From Flagellimonas meridianipacifica (GTDB taxonomy: Bacteria > Bacteroidota > Bacteroidia > Flavobacteriales > Flavobacteriaceae): a stretch of DNA of 64,000 nt. The notes below the pieces were generated by a model. That model worked only from the letters and a program-made list of their open reading frames with translations, was not told the origin of the DNA and did no database searches. The stretch covers positions 682,001-746,000 of the forward strand of contig NZ_PVYX01000002.1 of the NCBI RefSeq assembly GCF_003001695.1, written 5' to 3'. A program made the translations under genes and the position numbers. This document shows, piece by piece, positions 27,615 through 35,244 of the stretch. The stretch's first letter is position 1; every line of letters begins with the position of its first letter.

Positions 27615-28326
27615 AATACCAATTCTTTGTATTCCATAGTGTTGAGATAGGCCTTTTCCAACTCTTGAAGTGTGATGTCTGCGGCCACCAATTCCTGTTT
27701 TAATTGACCACCATTCATAATGCCAATATGTGTCGCTACTTCTTTAGCTCGAAATAGGTCGTGGGTGGCCATTAAAGTAGCCACTCCTTTGGTACGAAGT
27801 TTCTGTAACAACAAACCAAATTCATTACTTGCCTTGGGGTCTAGTCCGGATGTAGGTTCATCCAAGAGCAGCACTTTGGCATCTTTTGCCAAAGCGATCG
27901 CAATTCCCACTTTTTGGCGCATCCCTTTTGAGAAACTTGAGATTCGTTTTTCAAAGGCATCAGATTGTAATCCAGACTCTTCAAGAAAATCAACAAGTTG
28001 TGATTTGGATAATTTTTTGCCTGCTATTCCAGAGAAATAATCAAGATTCTCAATGGCCGTAAGGTTGGGATACAACATCAGGTTTTCAGGAATGTATGCC
28101 AAGAACCTTTTGGTAGCCTTTATGTTTTCGTGTACGTTCAATTGATTGATAAAGGCACTACCGGAACTAGGTTCGATAAAGCCCAAAAGCAAATTAATGG
28201 TTGTCGTTTTCCTGCTCCGTTTGCCCCTAAAAGGCAATAAATCTCGCCTGATTTTATATTAAGGTTCAGTTTGTGCAGTGCGGTCTGCTCACCGTATTTT
28301 TTTGACAGGTCGTTAGTTATAATCAT
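27611..28326 (-). pseudogene. ABC transporter ATP-binding protein with frameshift in Walker A
   Basis: The start MIITNDLSKKYGEQTALHKL and all later motifs are intact: Q-loop region, signature SFSKGMRQKVGIAIAL, Walker B KVLLLDEPTSGLDP and switch His in MATHDL. The reading frame breaks in the P-loop. The DNA reads GGA AAA CGA, whereas GGA AAA ACG would give GAGKTTTINLLLGF. One A is missing from a run, at 28207-28210 on the plus strand (TTTT). All other parts look under selection. A sequencing error, a recent null mutation or slippage on the A run are all possible. The operon's two permeases are intact. Confidence 0.8.
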
Positions 28327-28514
28327 TGGTTTGCGATTAAAATGAAAGGGTATTTGCCAACATTTCACAACTCTATGCAAAAGGCGTGAAAAGTAATATC
28401 TGTAAATTCAAAAGGAAGAATTCCTATTCCTCAACCAAAAAGGGGATTCAATCTATGGATCAATATGGAATGAATTGTCTTGAAAATTAGGTTCTTTTGG
28501 TTATGAAATGTGAA

Positions 28515-28823
28515 TTAGGAACAAAAAGAGGGCGGCGGCCTTGAAAACAAATCTGTTTTTGGAGAATCCATAAAGACTGGGAAATCAAGAGTAATGATTT
28601 TACTCTTATGCCAAGCAAATGTAAATTCCTTTGGAACATAATCTACTGAAATGGTTAGACTATCCGCTTGTTGGGAAAATAGAGTAAGAAAACAAAGTTC
28701 ACATTGATTCTGGTGTTCTTCCGCGTCGTCGTGATGATGCTCGTAAACATGAAAAGAAGTTGCCTTTATCAGCAGTAAACCAATAAAAGCCACTACGCTA
28801 ATATGTTTAATAACAACTTTCAA
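28515..28823 (-). CDS. Small membrane-anchored His/Cys-rich protein
   Basis: 102 residues. A hydrophobic N-terminal helix (KHISVVAFIGLLLIKATSF) is followed by a striking metal-ligand cluster, HVYEHHHDDAEEHQNQCELC, so four His, a CxxC and acidic residues lie together. The end FSRPPPSF is typical of a Bacteroidota small-protein group often next to TonB receptors or DUF3526 ABC genes. The start codon would be TTG at 28821-28823. A role in metal or heme handling is an inference from the motif and the neighbouring ABC operon. Confidence 0.6.
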   Translation of the reverse strand: MKVVIKHISVVAFIGLLLIKATSFHVYEHHHDDAEEHQNQCELCFLTLFSQQADSLTISVDYVPKEFTFAWHKSKIITLDFPVFMDSPKTDLFSRPPPSFCS

Positions 28824-28828
28824 GTCTC

Positions 28829-28847
28829 ACAAATCTAGAGGATTTGT
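28829..28847 (-). promoter_or_regulatory. Palindrome at the promoter of the His/Cys-rich protein gene
   Basis: ACAAATC-TAGAG-GATTTGT, a dyad with perfect 7-base arms, begins 6 bases before the proposed TTG start. Read on the minus strand it contains TAGATTTG (28830-28837), an exact TAnnTTTG -7 match. A regulator bound here would cover the promoter. If this is the real promoter the transcript is nearly leaderless, so the true start codon may lie a little further in. Confidence 0.45.
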
Positions 28848-29033
28848 ACTGGGTTTGTATGTTAAGGATATTATAATTTTCATGGAATAGGCGGAATGTA
28901 AAAAATACTTCTTCTGTTTATAACAATTGGTTTTTTAAGCATGCCCGGCAACAGGTAATCTTCAATATCTCACCAGGCATTTCTTAATTTGGATTAATGC
29001 CCAACAACGATTTCGACAATAAGTTTGGGCACT

Positions 29034-29144
29034 ATGAAAACTATCTCGGTAAAAAAAGGACAGATCCTGCAGCGTCAGGGGGACAGGGACACTAAGGTAT
29101 TCGTTGTTCGAAAAGGCTTGCTTCGTTGTTATTCCATGATGTAA
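29034..29144 (+). pseudogene. Crp/Fnr-family regulator, N-terminal fragment
   Basis: A 36-codon frame reads MKTISVKKGQILQRQGDR, then DTKVFVVRKGLLRCYS and two Met before TAA. This is the start of a cyclic-nucleotide-binding domain of the flavobacterial Crp/Fnr type. The remaining ~150 residues, including the DNA-binding helix, are missing. The sequence runs directly into a luciferase-like fragment in another frame. Confidence 0.65.
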
Positions 29145-29413
29145 TCGCATCCATGAACAAAGAACGTGGATGGGTTGCTCGTTCAAGGGAACAGTTTGAG
29201 GAAATGGTCAATGATGAAAAAAGTGCCATGGTTATTGGAAACCCAGCGGAGGTTGCTGCCAAAATTGTTCGACATGATAAAACCCTAGGCGGAATTTCCA
29301 GATTTAATTTTCAGATGGATGTGGGCATGTCACATGAAGCTATGAAAAGTGCTATTCAGATGATTGGCCAAAAGGTTGTTCCAGAAATCCTAAGGATTAA
29401 GAGTAATCATTAA
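29126..29413 (+). pseudogene. Luciferase-like (LLM) flavin monooxygenase, C-terminal fragment
   Basis: About 90 residues match the C-terminal end of LLM-class flavin-dependent oxidoreductases: NKERGWVARSREQFEEMV, VIGNPAEVAAKIVRHDKTLG, ISRFNFQMDVGMSHEAMKSA and KVVPEIL. A complete enzyme needs ~330 residues; the N-terminal three quarters with the FMN-binding barrel are absent. It is fused out of frame to the Crp/Fnr fragment, which suggests a deletion between two neighbouring plus-strand genes. Confidence 0.75.
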
Positions 29414-29550
29414 TGCTTCTTAGATAGGCCTAAAATCAATTTCTCGTAAAATAAAGTTTACCAGATAGAAGGCTTAGGTAAGACAGAAACACTTATTTCC
29501 TTTATCTTACCAAAACTTAAACTATTTCAAGAAATCCTAAACCTATTAAA

Positions 29551-29961
29551 ATGAAAACAAAAACTATTCTATTGATTCTTGTCGCTATTGCGATACTTTC
29601 AGGTTTTCAACAAAATAAGACTTCTAATGCTTCAGAGATTGAAAAGGAAATGGTCAAAGTGACCATAATGTATCCCAATGAAGAAGGAAAAACTTTTGAT
29701 ATGGAGTATTATTCCACAAAACACATGCCTTTGCTAGACAGTTTATTTGGTGACGCTCTGAAGGAAATACATATAGATAAGGGAATTTCTGGAAGAACTC
29801 CAAATGATCCTCCACCTTACTTAGCCATTGGTTATCTGTATTTCGACTCAGTTGAGGATTATGGGAATGCTTTTGGGCCAAATGCAGAAAAAATCCTGGG
29901 TGACATTCCAAACTACACCAATATACAGCCCGTTGTGCTTATTAGTGAAGTAATTCAGTAA
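29551..29961 (+). CDS. Secreted EthD-family protein
   Basis: 136 residues. An N-terminal hydrophobic signal (TILLILVAIAILSGF) is followed by an EthD-type ferredoxin-like fold: VKVTIMYPNEEGKTFDMEYY, STKHMPLLDSLFGDAL, YLAIGYLYFDSVEDYGNAF and NIQPVVLISEV. EthD proteins occur with oxidative degradation enzymes, but most have no known activity. The exported form is less usual. Confidence 0.85.
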   Translation: MKTKTILLILVAIAILSGFQQNKTSNASEIEKEMVKVTIMYPNEEGKTFDMEYYSTKHMPLLDSLFGDALKEIHIDKGISGRTPNDPPPYLAIGYLYFDSVEDYGNAFGPNAEKILGDIPNYTNIQPVVLISEVIQ

Positions 29962-30060
29962 TAGCTTCATCTTATTTCTTCAATCTGGGTTGTTTTTTAA
30001 ACCATTAAAAACAATCGGGAGTATTTTTATTTCCTCTGTATAGTGGGAAAAAGTGTTTGC

Positions 30061-30324
30061 TTAAAAATGTATTGATCCAAAATGGTCATTCATGAATGGA
30101 GAAGCACTATTTGTTAATTCCCAGTATTCCATCTTTCCATTGCGCAGTATGTTTACAGTGTAATCAGCAATTACTCTAGTTCATCAAATCTTCGTTAACA
30201 ATGTCAGCGGTAATATTTGAGCTCCAAATATGTGTTCTTTACCTAACACAACTGACTGATGAAGATTTACGTTACTCCAAGGGGTTTTGAGGTTGAGCTC
30301 CTTGGTTGTAACGGTTTTCGGTTT
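30061..30324 (-). pseudogene. Decayed gene of unknown family, broken in three frames
   Basis: On the minus strand protein-like sequence continues through shifting frames. 30184-30324 reads TTKELNLKTPWSNVNLHQ and then SVVLGKEHIFGAQ. The next piece, 30176-30232, reads SSNITADIVNEDLMN. The last, 30061-30177, reads ADYTVNILRNGKMEYWELTN and SASPFMNDHFGSIHF before TAA. At least two frameshifts are needed, and a TAG precedes the first piece. I do not recognise the family. No other gene occupies this stretch. Confidence 0.5.
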
Positions 30325-30359
30325 CTAAGATAATTTGTGACTTAATCTACATTTTGTTT

Positions 30360-30393
30360 AAAAAAGAGCTGTTCCCCAATACGGCTCTTTTTT
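30360..30393. terminator. Hairpin with A/T tracts on both sides (bidirectional terminator type)
   Basis: AAAAAGAGC (30361-30369) pairs with GCTCTTTTTT (30384-30393) around a 14-base loop. It has a T run on the plus strand and, read in reverse, also on the minus strand. It separates the decayed gene from trxB. Confidence 0.6.
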
Positions 30394-30493
30394 ATGTATA
30401 CTTTTCTTCTGAAATTTCTATTTAGCTAAATCCATGCAATCTACTTGTTAACAACAGGTTGAAAACCAACTGTAAGTTTTTGGGTAAAAAACC

Positions 30494-30501
30494 TACTTTT
30501 G
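30494..30501 (+). promoter_or_regulatory. Probable -7 box of trxB
   Basis: TACTTTTG is an exact TAnnTTTG match 31 bases before the trxB ATG. A clear TTG -33 element at standard spacing is not seen. Confidence 0.5.
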
Positions 30502-30532
30502 TAGTAACAACTTATACACGGAGAACTTGGTT

Positions 30533-31501
30533 ATGTCAGAACAAATAGAAAGATTAAAAACGTTGATAATTGGTTCCGGTCCAGCAGGCTATACTGCTGC
30601 GATATATGCTGCTAGAGCAGATTTAAAACCTGTTATGTATACTGGTATGGAGCCCGGGGGACAGCTAACCACTACTACTGAAGTGGATAACTTTCCTGGA
30701 TATCCTGAAGGAATAGATGGCCCTACCATGATGGTACAGCTACAGCAACAGGCTGAAAGGTTTGGTACCGAGGTGAGAATAGGTATGGTTACTGAAGTTG
30801 ATTTTAGTGATGAGCCTGGGGGCATTCATAGGGTTACTGTAGACAATTCAAAAGTAATAGAGGCAGAAACGGTGATTATTTCTACTGGAGCTTCTGCTAA
30901 ATATTTAAACCTTCCCAGCGAGCAAAGGCTCAGGGGTGGAGGAGTGTCCGCTTGTGCAGTATGTGATGGTTTCTTTTATAAAGGTCAAGAGGTGGCTATA
31001 GTGGGTGGTGGAGACACCGCTGCTGAAGAGGCTTCCTACTTAGCCAATATCTGTAAAAAGGTTACCATGTTGGTCAGAAAAGACCATATGCGAGCCTCCA
31101 AAGCCATGCAGCACCGAGTGAATAGTCTGGAAAACATTGAAATCCGATACAATACCGAGGTTGACGAAGTCATTGGTGACCAAGTGGTAGAGGGACTTCG
31201 AATGGTGAACAACCAAACAGGGGAGAAGGAAGAGATTTCAATTACGGGCCTTTTCATTGCCATTGGGCACAAACCCAATACGGATATTTTTAAAGGACAG
31301 TTAGAGATGGACGATACGGGGTATGTAATTACCCAAGGAAAGTCTACAAAGACCAGTAAACCTGGTGTTTTTGCTAGTGGTGATGTCCAGGACAAGGAAT
31401 ATAGACAGGCTATTACTGCAGCGGGAACAGGTTGTATGGCCGCTCTTGATGCAGAACGTTATTTAGCTTTGGTCGATTCCAAGGAGGCAGTGGCTTCTTG
31501 A
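30533..31501 (+). CDS. trxB: Thioredoxin-disulfide reductase
   Basis: 322 residues from the ATG at 30533 (MSEQIERLKTLIIGSGPAGY); an upstream TTG is less likely. FAD motif GSGPAG is at 14-19, the redox pair Cys141-Cys144 lies in SACAVCDGFFY (CAVC instead of the common CATC), and the NADPH motif GGGDTAAEEA begins near 158. The C-terminal GVFASGDVQDKEYRQAITAA segment is the second FAD contact. The enzyme reduces thioredoxin with NADPH in the cytosol. It is monocistronic, with a hairpin terminator behind it. Confidence 0.97.
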   Translation: MSEQIERLKTLIIGSGPAGYTAAIYAARADLKPVMYTGMEPGGQLTTTTEVDNFPGYPEGIDGPTMMVQLQQQAERFGTEVRIGMVTEVDFSDEPGGIHRVTVDNSKVIEAETVIISTGASAKYLNLPSEQRLRGGGVSACAVCDGFFYKGQEVAIVGGGDTAAEEASYLANICKKVTMLVRKDHMRASKAMQHRVNSLENIEIRYNTEVDEVIGDQVVEGLRMVNNQTGEKEEISITGLFIAIGHKPNTDIFKGQLEMDDTGYVITQGKSTKTSKPGVFASGDVQDKEYRQAITAAGTGCMAALDAERYLALVDSKEAVAS

Positions 31502-31520
31502 GGTATTTAGATTAAGAATA

Positions 31521-31549
31521 AAAAAAGGCACCTTATAGGTGCCTTTTTT
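31521..31549. terminator. Intrinsic terminator between trxB and the convergent lipocalin-like gene
   Basis: A stem GGCACC/GGTGCC with a short TTATA loop is flanked by six A on the left and six T on the right, so it can work in both directions for the two converging genes. Confidence 0.85.
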
Positions 31550-31572
31550 GTTGCAGTTTTTTGATTGGTTTT

Positions 31573-32019
31573 TCAGTCAATCCGCTTATAGTTTTCGGAC
31601 GATGTCCTATTGCCTTCTTCATCCAAAGTAATTTGGCTAAATGTATCTTCTTTTAAAATCAGTTCGAAAGTAAAACTTCGCATGGTATCTAACGCCTTCA
31701 TCATATCATTATCGCCATATTCAATGGTTTCAATAAGTTCGTCTTCCGTAATTCTATATGAACCGTAACCAAATCTTCCATTTGGGTTGTCAGGCACGTA
31801 TCGCGTCCACATAATTTTACCCCTGGAGTACATTTTAACTTGGCGATATCCGTCAGCTTTGGGAATGGTGTCGCTTATATCTTGACCATCAAAGCTATAA
31901 AAGCTTTCTAATTCCCAAGTACCCTCAAGAGTGTGAAGAGCTTCGGGTTTGGGAGATGCCCATTTTGTTGCGGAAACCAAAAAAAGCATCAGCAGAACTA
32001 ATCCTAGTATTTTCTTCAT
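31573..32019 (-). CDS. Secreted lipocalin-like domain protein
   Basis: 148 residues with signal peptide (MKKILGLVLLMLFLVSAT). The mature protein begins TLEGTWELESFYSFDGQD, the classic GxW start of lipocalin-like barrels, followed by strands YRQVKMYSRGKIMWTRYV, GYGSYRITEDELIETI and TFELILKEDTFSQITL. Ligand unknown. The signal peptide lacks a lipobox cysteine, so it is likely periplasmic. Confidence 0.75.
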   Translation of the reverse strand: MKKILGLVLLMLFLVSATKWASPKPEALHTLEGTWELESFYSFDGQDISDTIPKADGYRQVKMYSRGKIMWTRYVPDNPNGRFGYGSYRITEDELIETIEYGDNDMMKALDTMRSFTFELILKEDTFSQITLDEEGNRTSSENYKRID

Positions 32020-32118
32020 GGCAGCGTTTTATATTTATTGGTGATATTTCAGCAATAAGATACAACAATTTTTGTTAAATGTTTAATAAACAATAAACTA
32101 TGTTGATAATATGGAAAA

Positions 32119-32145
32119 AAGACCCAGAAAACTTCTGGGCCTTTT
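32119..32145 (-). terminator. Intrinsic terminator after the GIN-domain gene
   Basis: CCCAGAA/TTCTGGG with a 3-base loop is followed, on the minus strand, by TC and a run of six T. It ends the pspC-GIN transcript about 70 bases after the stop. Confidence 0.75.
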
Positions 32146-32216
32146 GGCATGGTTTGGTTTTTTTAGTTGACTAACTCTTAAATTCCATGCTCAGGAAACT
32201 ACGCTAAAAAGACTTT

Positions 32217-32939
32217 TTAATATTTGTGTACACTTCCGGATACTGATTTCTTTTTCTCGACACTGGCCTCACCGGTATACGAAATATCAGCACCACTGCT
32301 TGCATCTGCGACCAAAGATTCGGATACATTCACTGAAATATCTGAACCGCTACTAGCTTCTGCATTGCATTTTTTTACTTCCAAATCCCTGGCCCTAATA
32401 TCTGCACCGCTACTAGCGTCTACATACAACATATCGGCTTTTCCAGATAACTTGATGTCTGCCCCGCTACTCGCATCGGCTTCAACCTCTGAAGCATTGA
32501 GTTCCACGTGAAGATCTGAACCACTGCTGGCATCCAGTTCCAATTTATCTGCCTGTATAACGTTTTGCACAATTAAATCCGCTCCGCTTGAACTGCGTAA
32601 ACCTTCAATTTCAGGTAGGGTTACATATATTTTTTTGGTTGCTCTTCCGATATTTTCCGTAGTATGAATTCGTAGTTTACCATCTCTGATATCCGTGGCA
32701 ATAAGGTCTATTACATTCTCGTCCGCTTCAATCGAAATACTGAAATCCCTATCCTGGGTTACAAAAACGTCCAAGCCCTCAGCAGCTGAAACTACTGTAA
32801 AGTCTTCAGATATGTTTCGGGTCTCTTCAACAACTACTCCGTTACCTTTTTTTCCGTTGCCAAAGTTGATGTCAAAATTGCAGGACGAGGCCAAAAGGGC
32901 CATAAGTACTGCGATTGCGATTTTTGCTAGTGTTGTCAT
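32217..32939 (-). CDS. GIN-domain (DUF2807) lipoprotein with DASSG repeats
   Basis: 240 residues. Lipobox LASSC with Cys20. The GIN domain folds as a right-handed beta helix. Here six repeats about 20 residues apart carry the motif SSSGADL, DASSGSDL, DASSGADI, DASSGADI, EASSGSDI, DASSGADI. The Asp/Ser pattern on one face suggests a cation or ligand-binding ladder; that is inference. It follows padR and pspC, the usual flavobacterial arrangement, pointing to an envelope-stress or cell-surface role. Confidence 0.9.
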   Translation of the reverse strand: MTTLAKIAIAVLMALLASSCNFDINFGNGKKGNGVVVEETRNISEDFTVVSAAEGLDVFVTQDRDFSISIEADENVIDLIATDIRDGKLRIHTTENIGRATKKIYVTLPEIEGLRSSSGADLIVQNVIQADKLELDASSGSDLHVELNASEVEADASSGADIKLSGKADMLYVDASSGADIRARDLEVKKCNAEASSGSDISVNVSESLVADASSGADISYTGEASVEKKKSVSGSVHKY

Positions 32940-33025
32940 GATTGTTGATTTAAATGATTGATCAAATTTGTTTAATTCTTATGTGTTTATCTATTTGTTT
33001 TTACTGAGTTGTAATAAAAGGGGCC

Positions 33026-34759
33026 TCAATTGTCGTTTTTATCACCGGCTTTTATTCGTACCCCGTCTTCGTCAATTTTCATCTTAAATGAATCTGAACC
33101 GTCTTTGAGGTTGATGTCTACTCCATCCTCACCTATGATAATTTTCCCGCCTTCTTCGTCTTCTGTGTCATAATCCTTTCTTTCCGGGCAGTCCTGGCAT
33201 TTTAACTCACCGTCTTCTCCCATAACCCAGTAATACTCCACAAGGTCATTTCTGTAGAAATCTCGGTCTCTCTTTATCCCTCTTCCAATGTGCCCAACAG
33301 TGGATTCGTCAAGTTGTACCACCTTTCCTTCGGGAATGTATATAGTGGTAGTAACTTCTTGATCTCTTGCTTTGTTAGAGAGGTCTGTGGTTAGGTGGTC
33401 GTCCAAAACTACTTCGCCTTGATTTAAAGCATATCCATAATTGATGTTCTTTGCTCTTTCCCTGGCCTTAATGGTGCTGCTTCCGTGGGAGTCCTTTCTA
33501 ATATTGATCTTGACACTGTTGTCATCGGATTTACGAATCTTGAAGCGCACATCGTCAGAAATCAGAAAACGCTTATCGTTTTCATCAAAACCAAATCTCA
33601 TCCTTCCAAAATGTACATCCCCAAGGTCGTAGTATCCATCGGAATCATTCATTCTAATGGTCAGGGTGTCCGTGGGACTATCCATAACCAGTTCTTCGGT
33701 AATGTTCACGCTTCCCACGTTTGCAAATTCAGCCGCTTGACGCACGCCCAAGGCAAACAGGATGCCAATTGAAATCAACCAAAGTCCAAGTAAAGAGAAC
33801 TTGGCAATATTGCCAATGGACTTTAGATTGGTTACCAAAATCTTCAACCCCAGATACAAGAGGAAGAAGAATGGAATACCGATGGCCAAAAAGACCAGGA
33901 AGGATATTAACCATACTGGAGCGCCTGATGTGCCCACTATTTCATAGAAATCAATCCCGGGAACGTTCACCGCGTCAAAGATGCCCACCGTAAAAAGTGC
34001 TATGAACAATCCAATTAAAGTTGATGCACCGATGATGATTAGTAGCACACCGATAAACTTGCCAAACACCTTGAACAAGAACATGATTATATCACCAATG
34101 GTGTCGAAAAAGGTCTTGGAGCCGCTTTTGACCTTGTTGCCCACTTGCTCGTAGTCAACGTTTTTTACTTTGTCTGCAACATCATCAAACCCCTCTTTAA
34201 CTTTGCGTTCTATATTGCTGATGTTGATGGGCTCTCCCGTCATGTCCAATTTTTGCGAGGTAGTGGCGGCCTCTGGGACCAATATCCATAATAATATGTA
34301 GGCAATTAATCCGAAACCGGTGAAAACGGCCAACAGGATGAAAATCAATCGTATCCAAAGTGCATCTATGCCTAAATAATACTCCAATCCTGCGCAGACA
34401 CCGCCAATGTATTTTTGGTCAATATCGCGATATAGTTTTTTGGTTTTTCGGGTTGTGGGTTCTTTTTTTCTAGGCTGGTCTTCAAAGATATCCTCATCAA
34501 CCATGTAATCTTCAGGCTGCCCCATTACAGCAATTACGGCGTCTACCTCTTTGTTGGTGATTACCTGCCTTTCATTTTCCATTTTCTCCAAGAAAAGCTC
34601 GGCAACCCTTGCCTCAATATCGGCAATGATTTCATCGCTCCCAGCAGTTCCGGCAAAGGAACGTTTTATGGACTCCAAATAACGCCTCAACTTGTTGTAA
34701 GCGTCGTCGTCTATATGGAAGAGCGTGTTCGCTAAATTTATATTTACTGTTTTGTTCAT
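33026..34759 (-). CDS. PspC-domain inner membrane protein
   Basis: 577 residues. Residues ~105-165 are a PspC domain (YRDIDQKYIGGVCAGLEYYL, then IRLIFILLAVFTGFGLIAYI). More helices follow around 220-345. The C-terminal ~230 residues are an exported beta-rich region with many Asp/Lys (DSDGYYDLGDVHFGRMRFGF). The long N-terminal segment with HIDDDAYNKLRRYLESI is typical of flavobacterial members. PspC proteins sense envelope stress in enterobacteria. The gene starts 8 bases after padR, so the two are co-regulated. Confidence 0.9.
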   Translation of the reverse strand: MNKTVNINLANTLFHIDDDAYNKLRRYLESIKRSFAGTAGSDEIIADIEARVAELFLEKMENERQVITNKEVDAVIAVMGQPEDYMVDEDIFEDQPRKKEPTTRKTKKLYRDIDQKYIGGVCAGLEYYLGIDALWIRLIFILLAVFTGFGLIAYILLWILVPEAATTSQKLDMTGEPINISNIERKVKEGFDDVADKVKNVDYEQVGNKVKSGSKTFFDTIGDIIMFLFKVFGKFIGVLLIIIGASTLIGLFIALFTVGIFDAVNVPGIDFYEIVGTSGAPVWLISFLVFLAIGIPFFFLLYLGLKILVTNLKSIGNIAKFSLLGLWLISIGILFALGVRQAAEFANVGSVNITEELVMDSPTDTLTIRMNDSDGYYDLGDVHFGRMRFGFDENDKRFLISDDVRFKIRKSDDNSVKINIRKDSHGSSTIKARERAKNINYGYALNQGEVVLDDHLTTDLSNKARDQEVTTTIYIPEGKVVQLDESTVGHIGRGIKRDRDFYRNDLVEYYWVMGEDGELKCQDCPERKDYDTEDEEGGKIIIGEDGVDINLKDGSDSFKMKIDEDGVRIKAGDKNDN

Positions 34760-34767
34760 TTTTGATA

Positions 34768-35097
34768 TTATTTTGTGTTGGTTACCAGATTTACTGCATT
34801 TCTTAGTTCATCCCAGGTACCGTTGAGTTCGTTTAAGAACAAATGTCCCGTTTCCGTGAGTGCATAATACTTTCGAGGAGGTCCGGATGTGGACTCTTCC
34901 CAGCGATAATTGAGTAGACCTGCATTCTTAAGTCTCGTTAGCAAAGGATAGATGGTGCCTTCAACTACTAGCATCTTGGCATCCTTCAATGCCCCTAAAA
35001 TCTCTGAAGCATATTTGTCATTATCCTTTAGTATCGAAAGAATACAGTACTCTAGAACCCCTTTTCGCATTTGCGCTTTTGTGTTTTCTATGTTCAT
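34768..35097 (-). CDS. PadR-family transcriptional regulator
   Basis: 109 residues, the short PadR form: AQMRKGVLEYCILSILKDND, YASEILGALKDAKML, VEGTIYPLLTRLKNAGLLNY and GPPRKYYALTETGHLFL. PadR regulators of this size commonly repress their own operon with pspC-like membrane genes. The leader upstream carries repeated GATTGATGATT elements that may be involved in control. Confidence 0.93.
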   Translation of the reverse strand: MNIENTKAQMRKGVLEYCILSILKDNDKYASEILGALKDAKMLVVEGTIYPLLTRLKNAGLLNYRWEESTSGPPRKYYALTETGHLFLNELNGTWDELRNAVNLVTNTK

Positions 35098-35130
35098 ATC
35101 GTCATGGTTCTATTTTGTTAACTGTTCGTT

Positions 35131-35244
35131 TTTTGATTGATGATTCAATTCGTTTTTGATTGATGATGATTTGATTGATGATTCGTTTTTTGATTGATGA
35201 TTAAACTCCTTTTTTTGATTGATGTATTATTGTGATTGATGATT
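35131..35244. repeat. Six imperfect copies of GATTGATGATT upstream of padR
   Basis: The 11-base unit (or a one- or two-base variant) starts at 35135, 35158, 35173, 35192, 35217 and 35234, usually preceded by a T run. On the minus (sense) strand it reads AATCATCAATCAAAAA. A further single copy at 36218-36228 directly precedes the DUF4870 start codon, so the unit resembles a duplicated translation leader. The last copy lies inside the end of the NTF2-like gene and encodes its C-terminal NHQSQ. Confidence 0.8.

Noticed and set aside
28962..29186. 74-codon minus-strand frame opposite the Crp/LLM fragments
   Set aside because: It is the reverse of two recognisable coding remnants; no family features of its own.
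30240..30340. CCAAGG/CCTTGG pairing that might suggest a tRNA-like or small RNA structure
   Set aside because: No tRNA arms fit (no T-loop GGTTCRA), and the decayed minus-strand coding sequence explains the stretch better.
32280..32560. Regularly spaced similar DNA segments reminiscent of a repeat array
   Set aside because: They encode the DASSG repeats of the GIN protein; not a CRISPR array or non-coding repeat.
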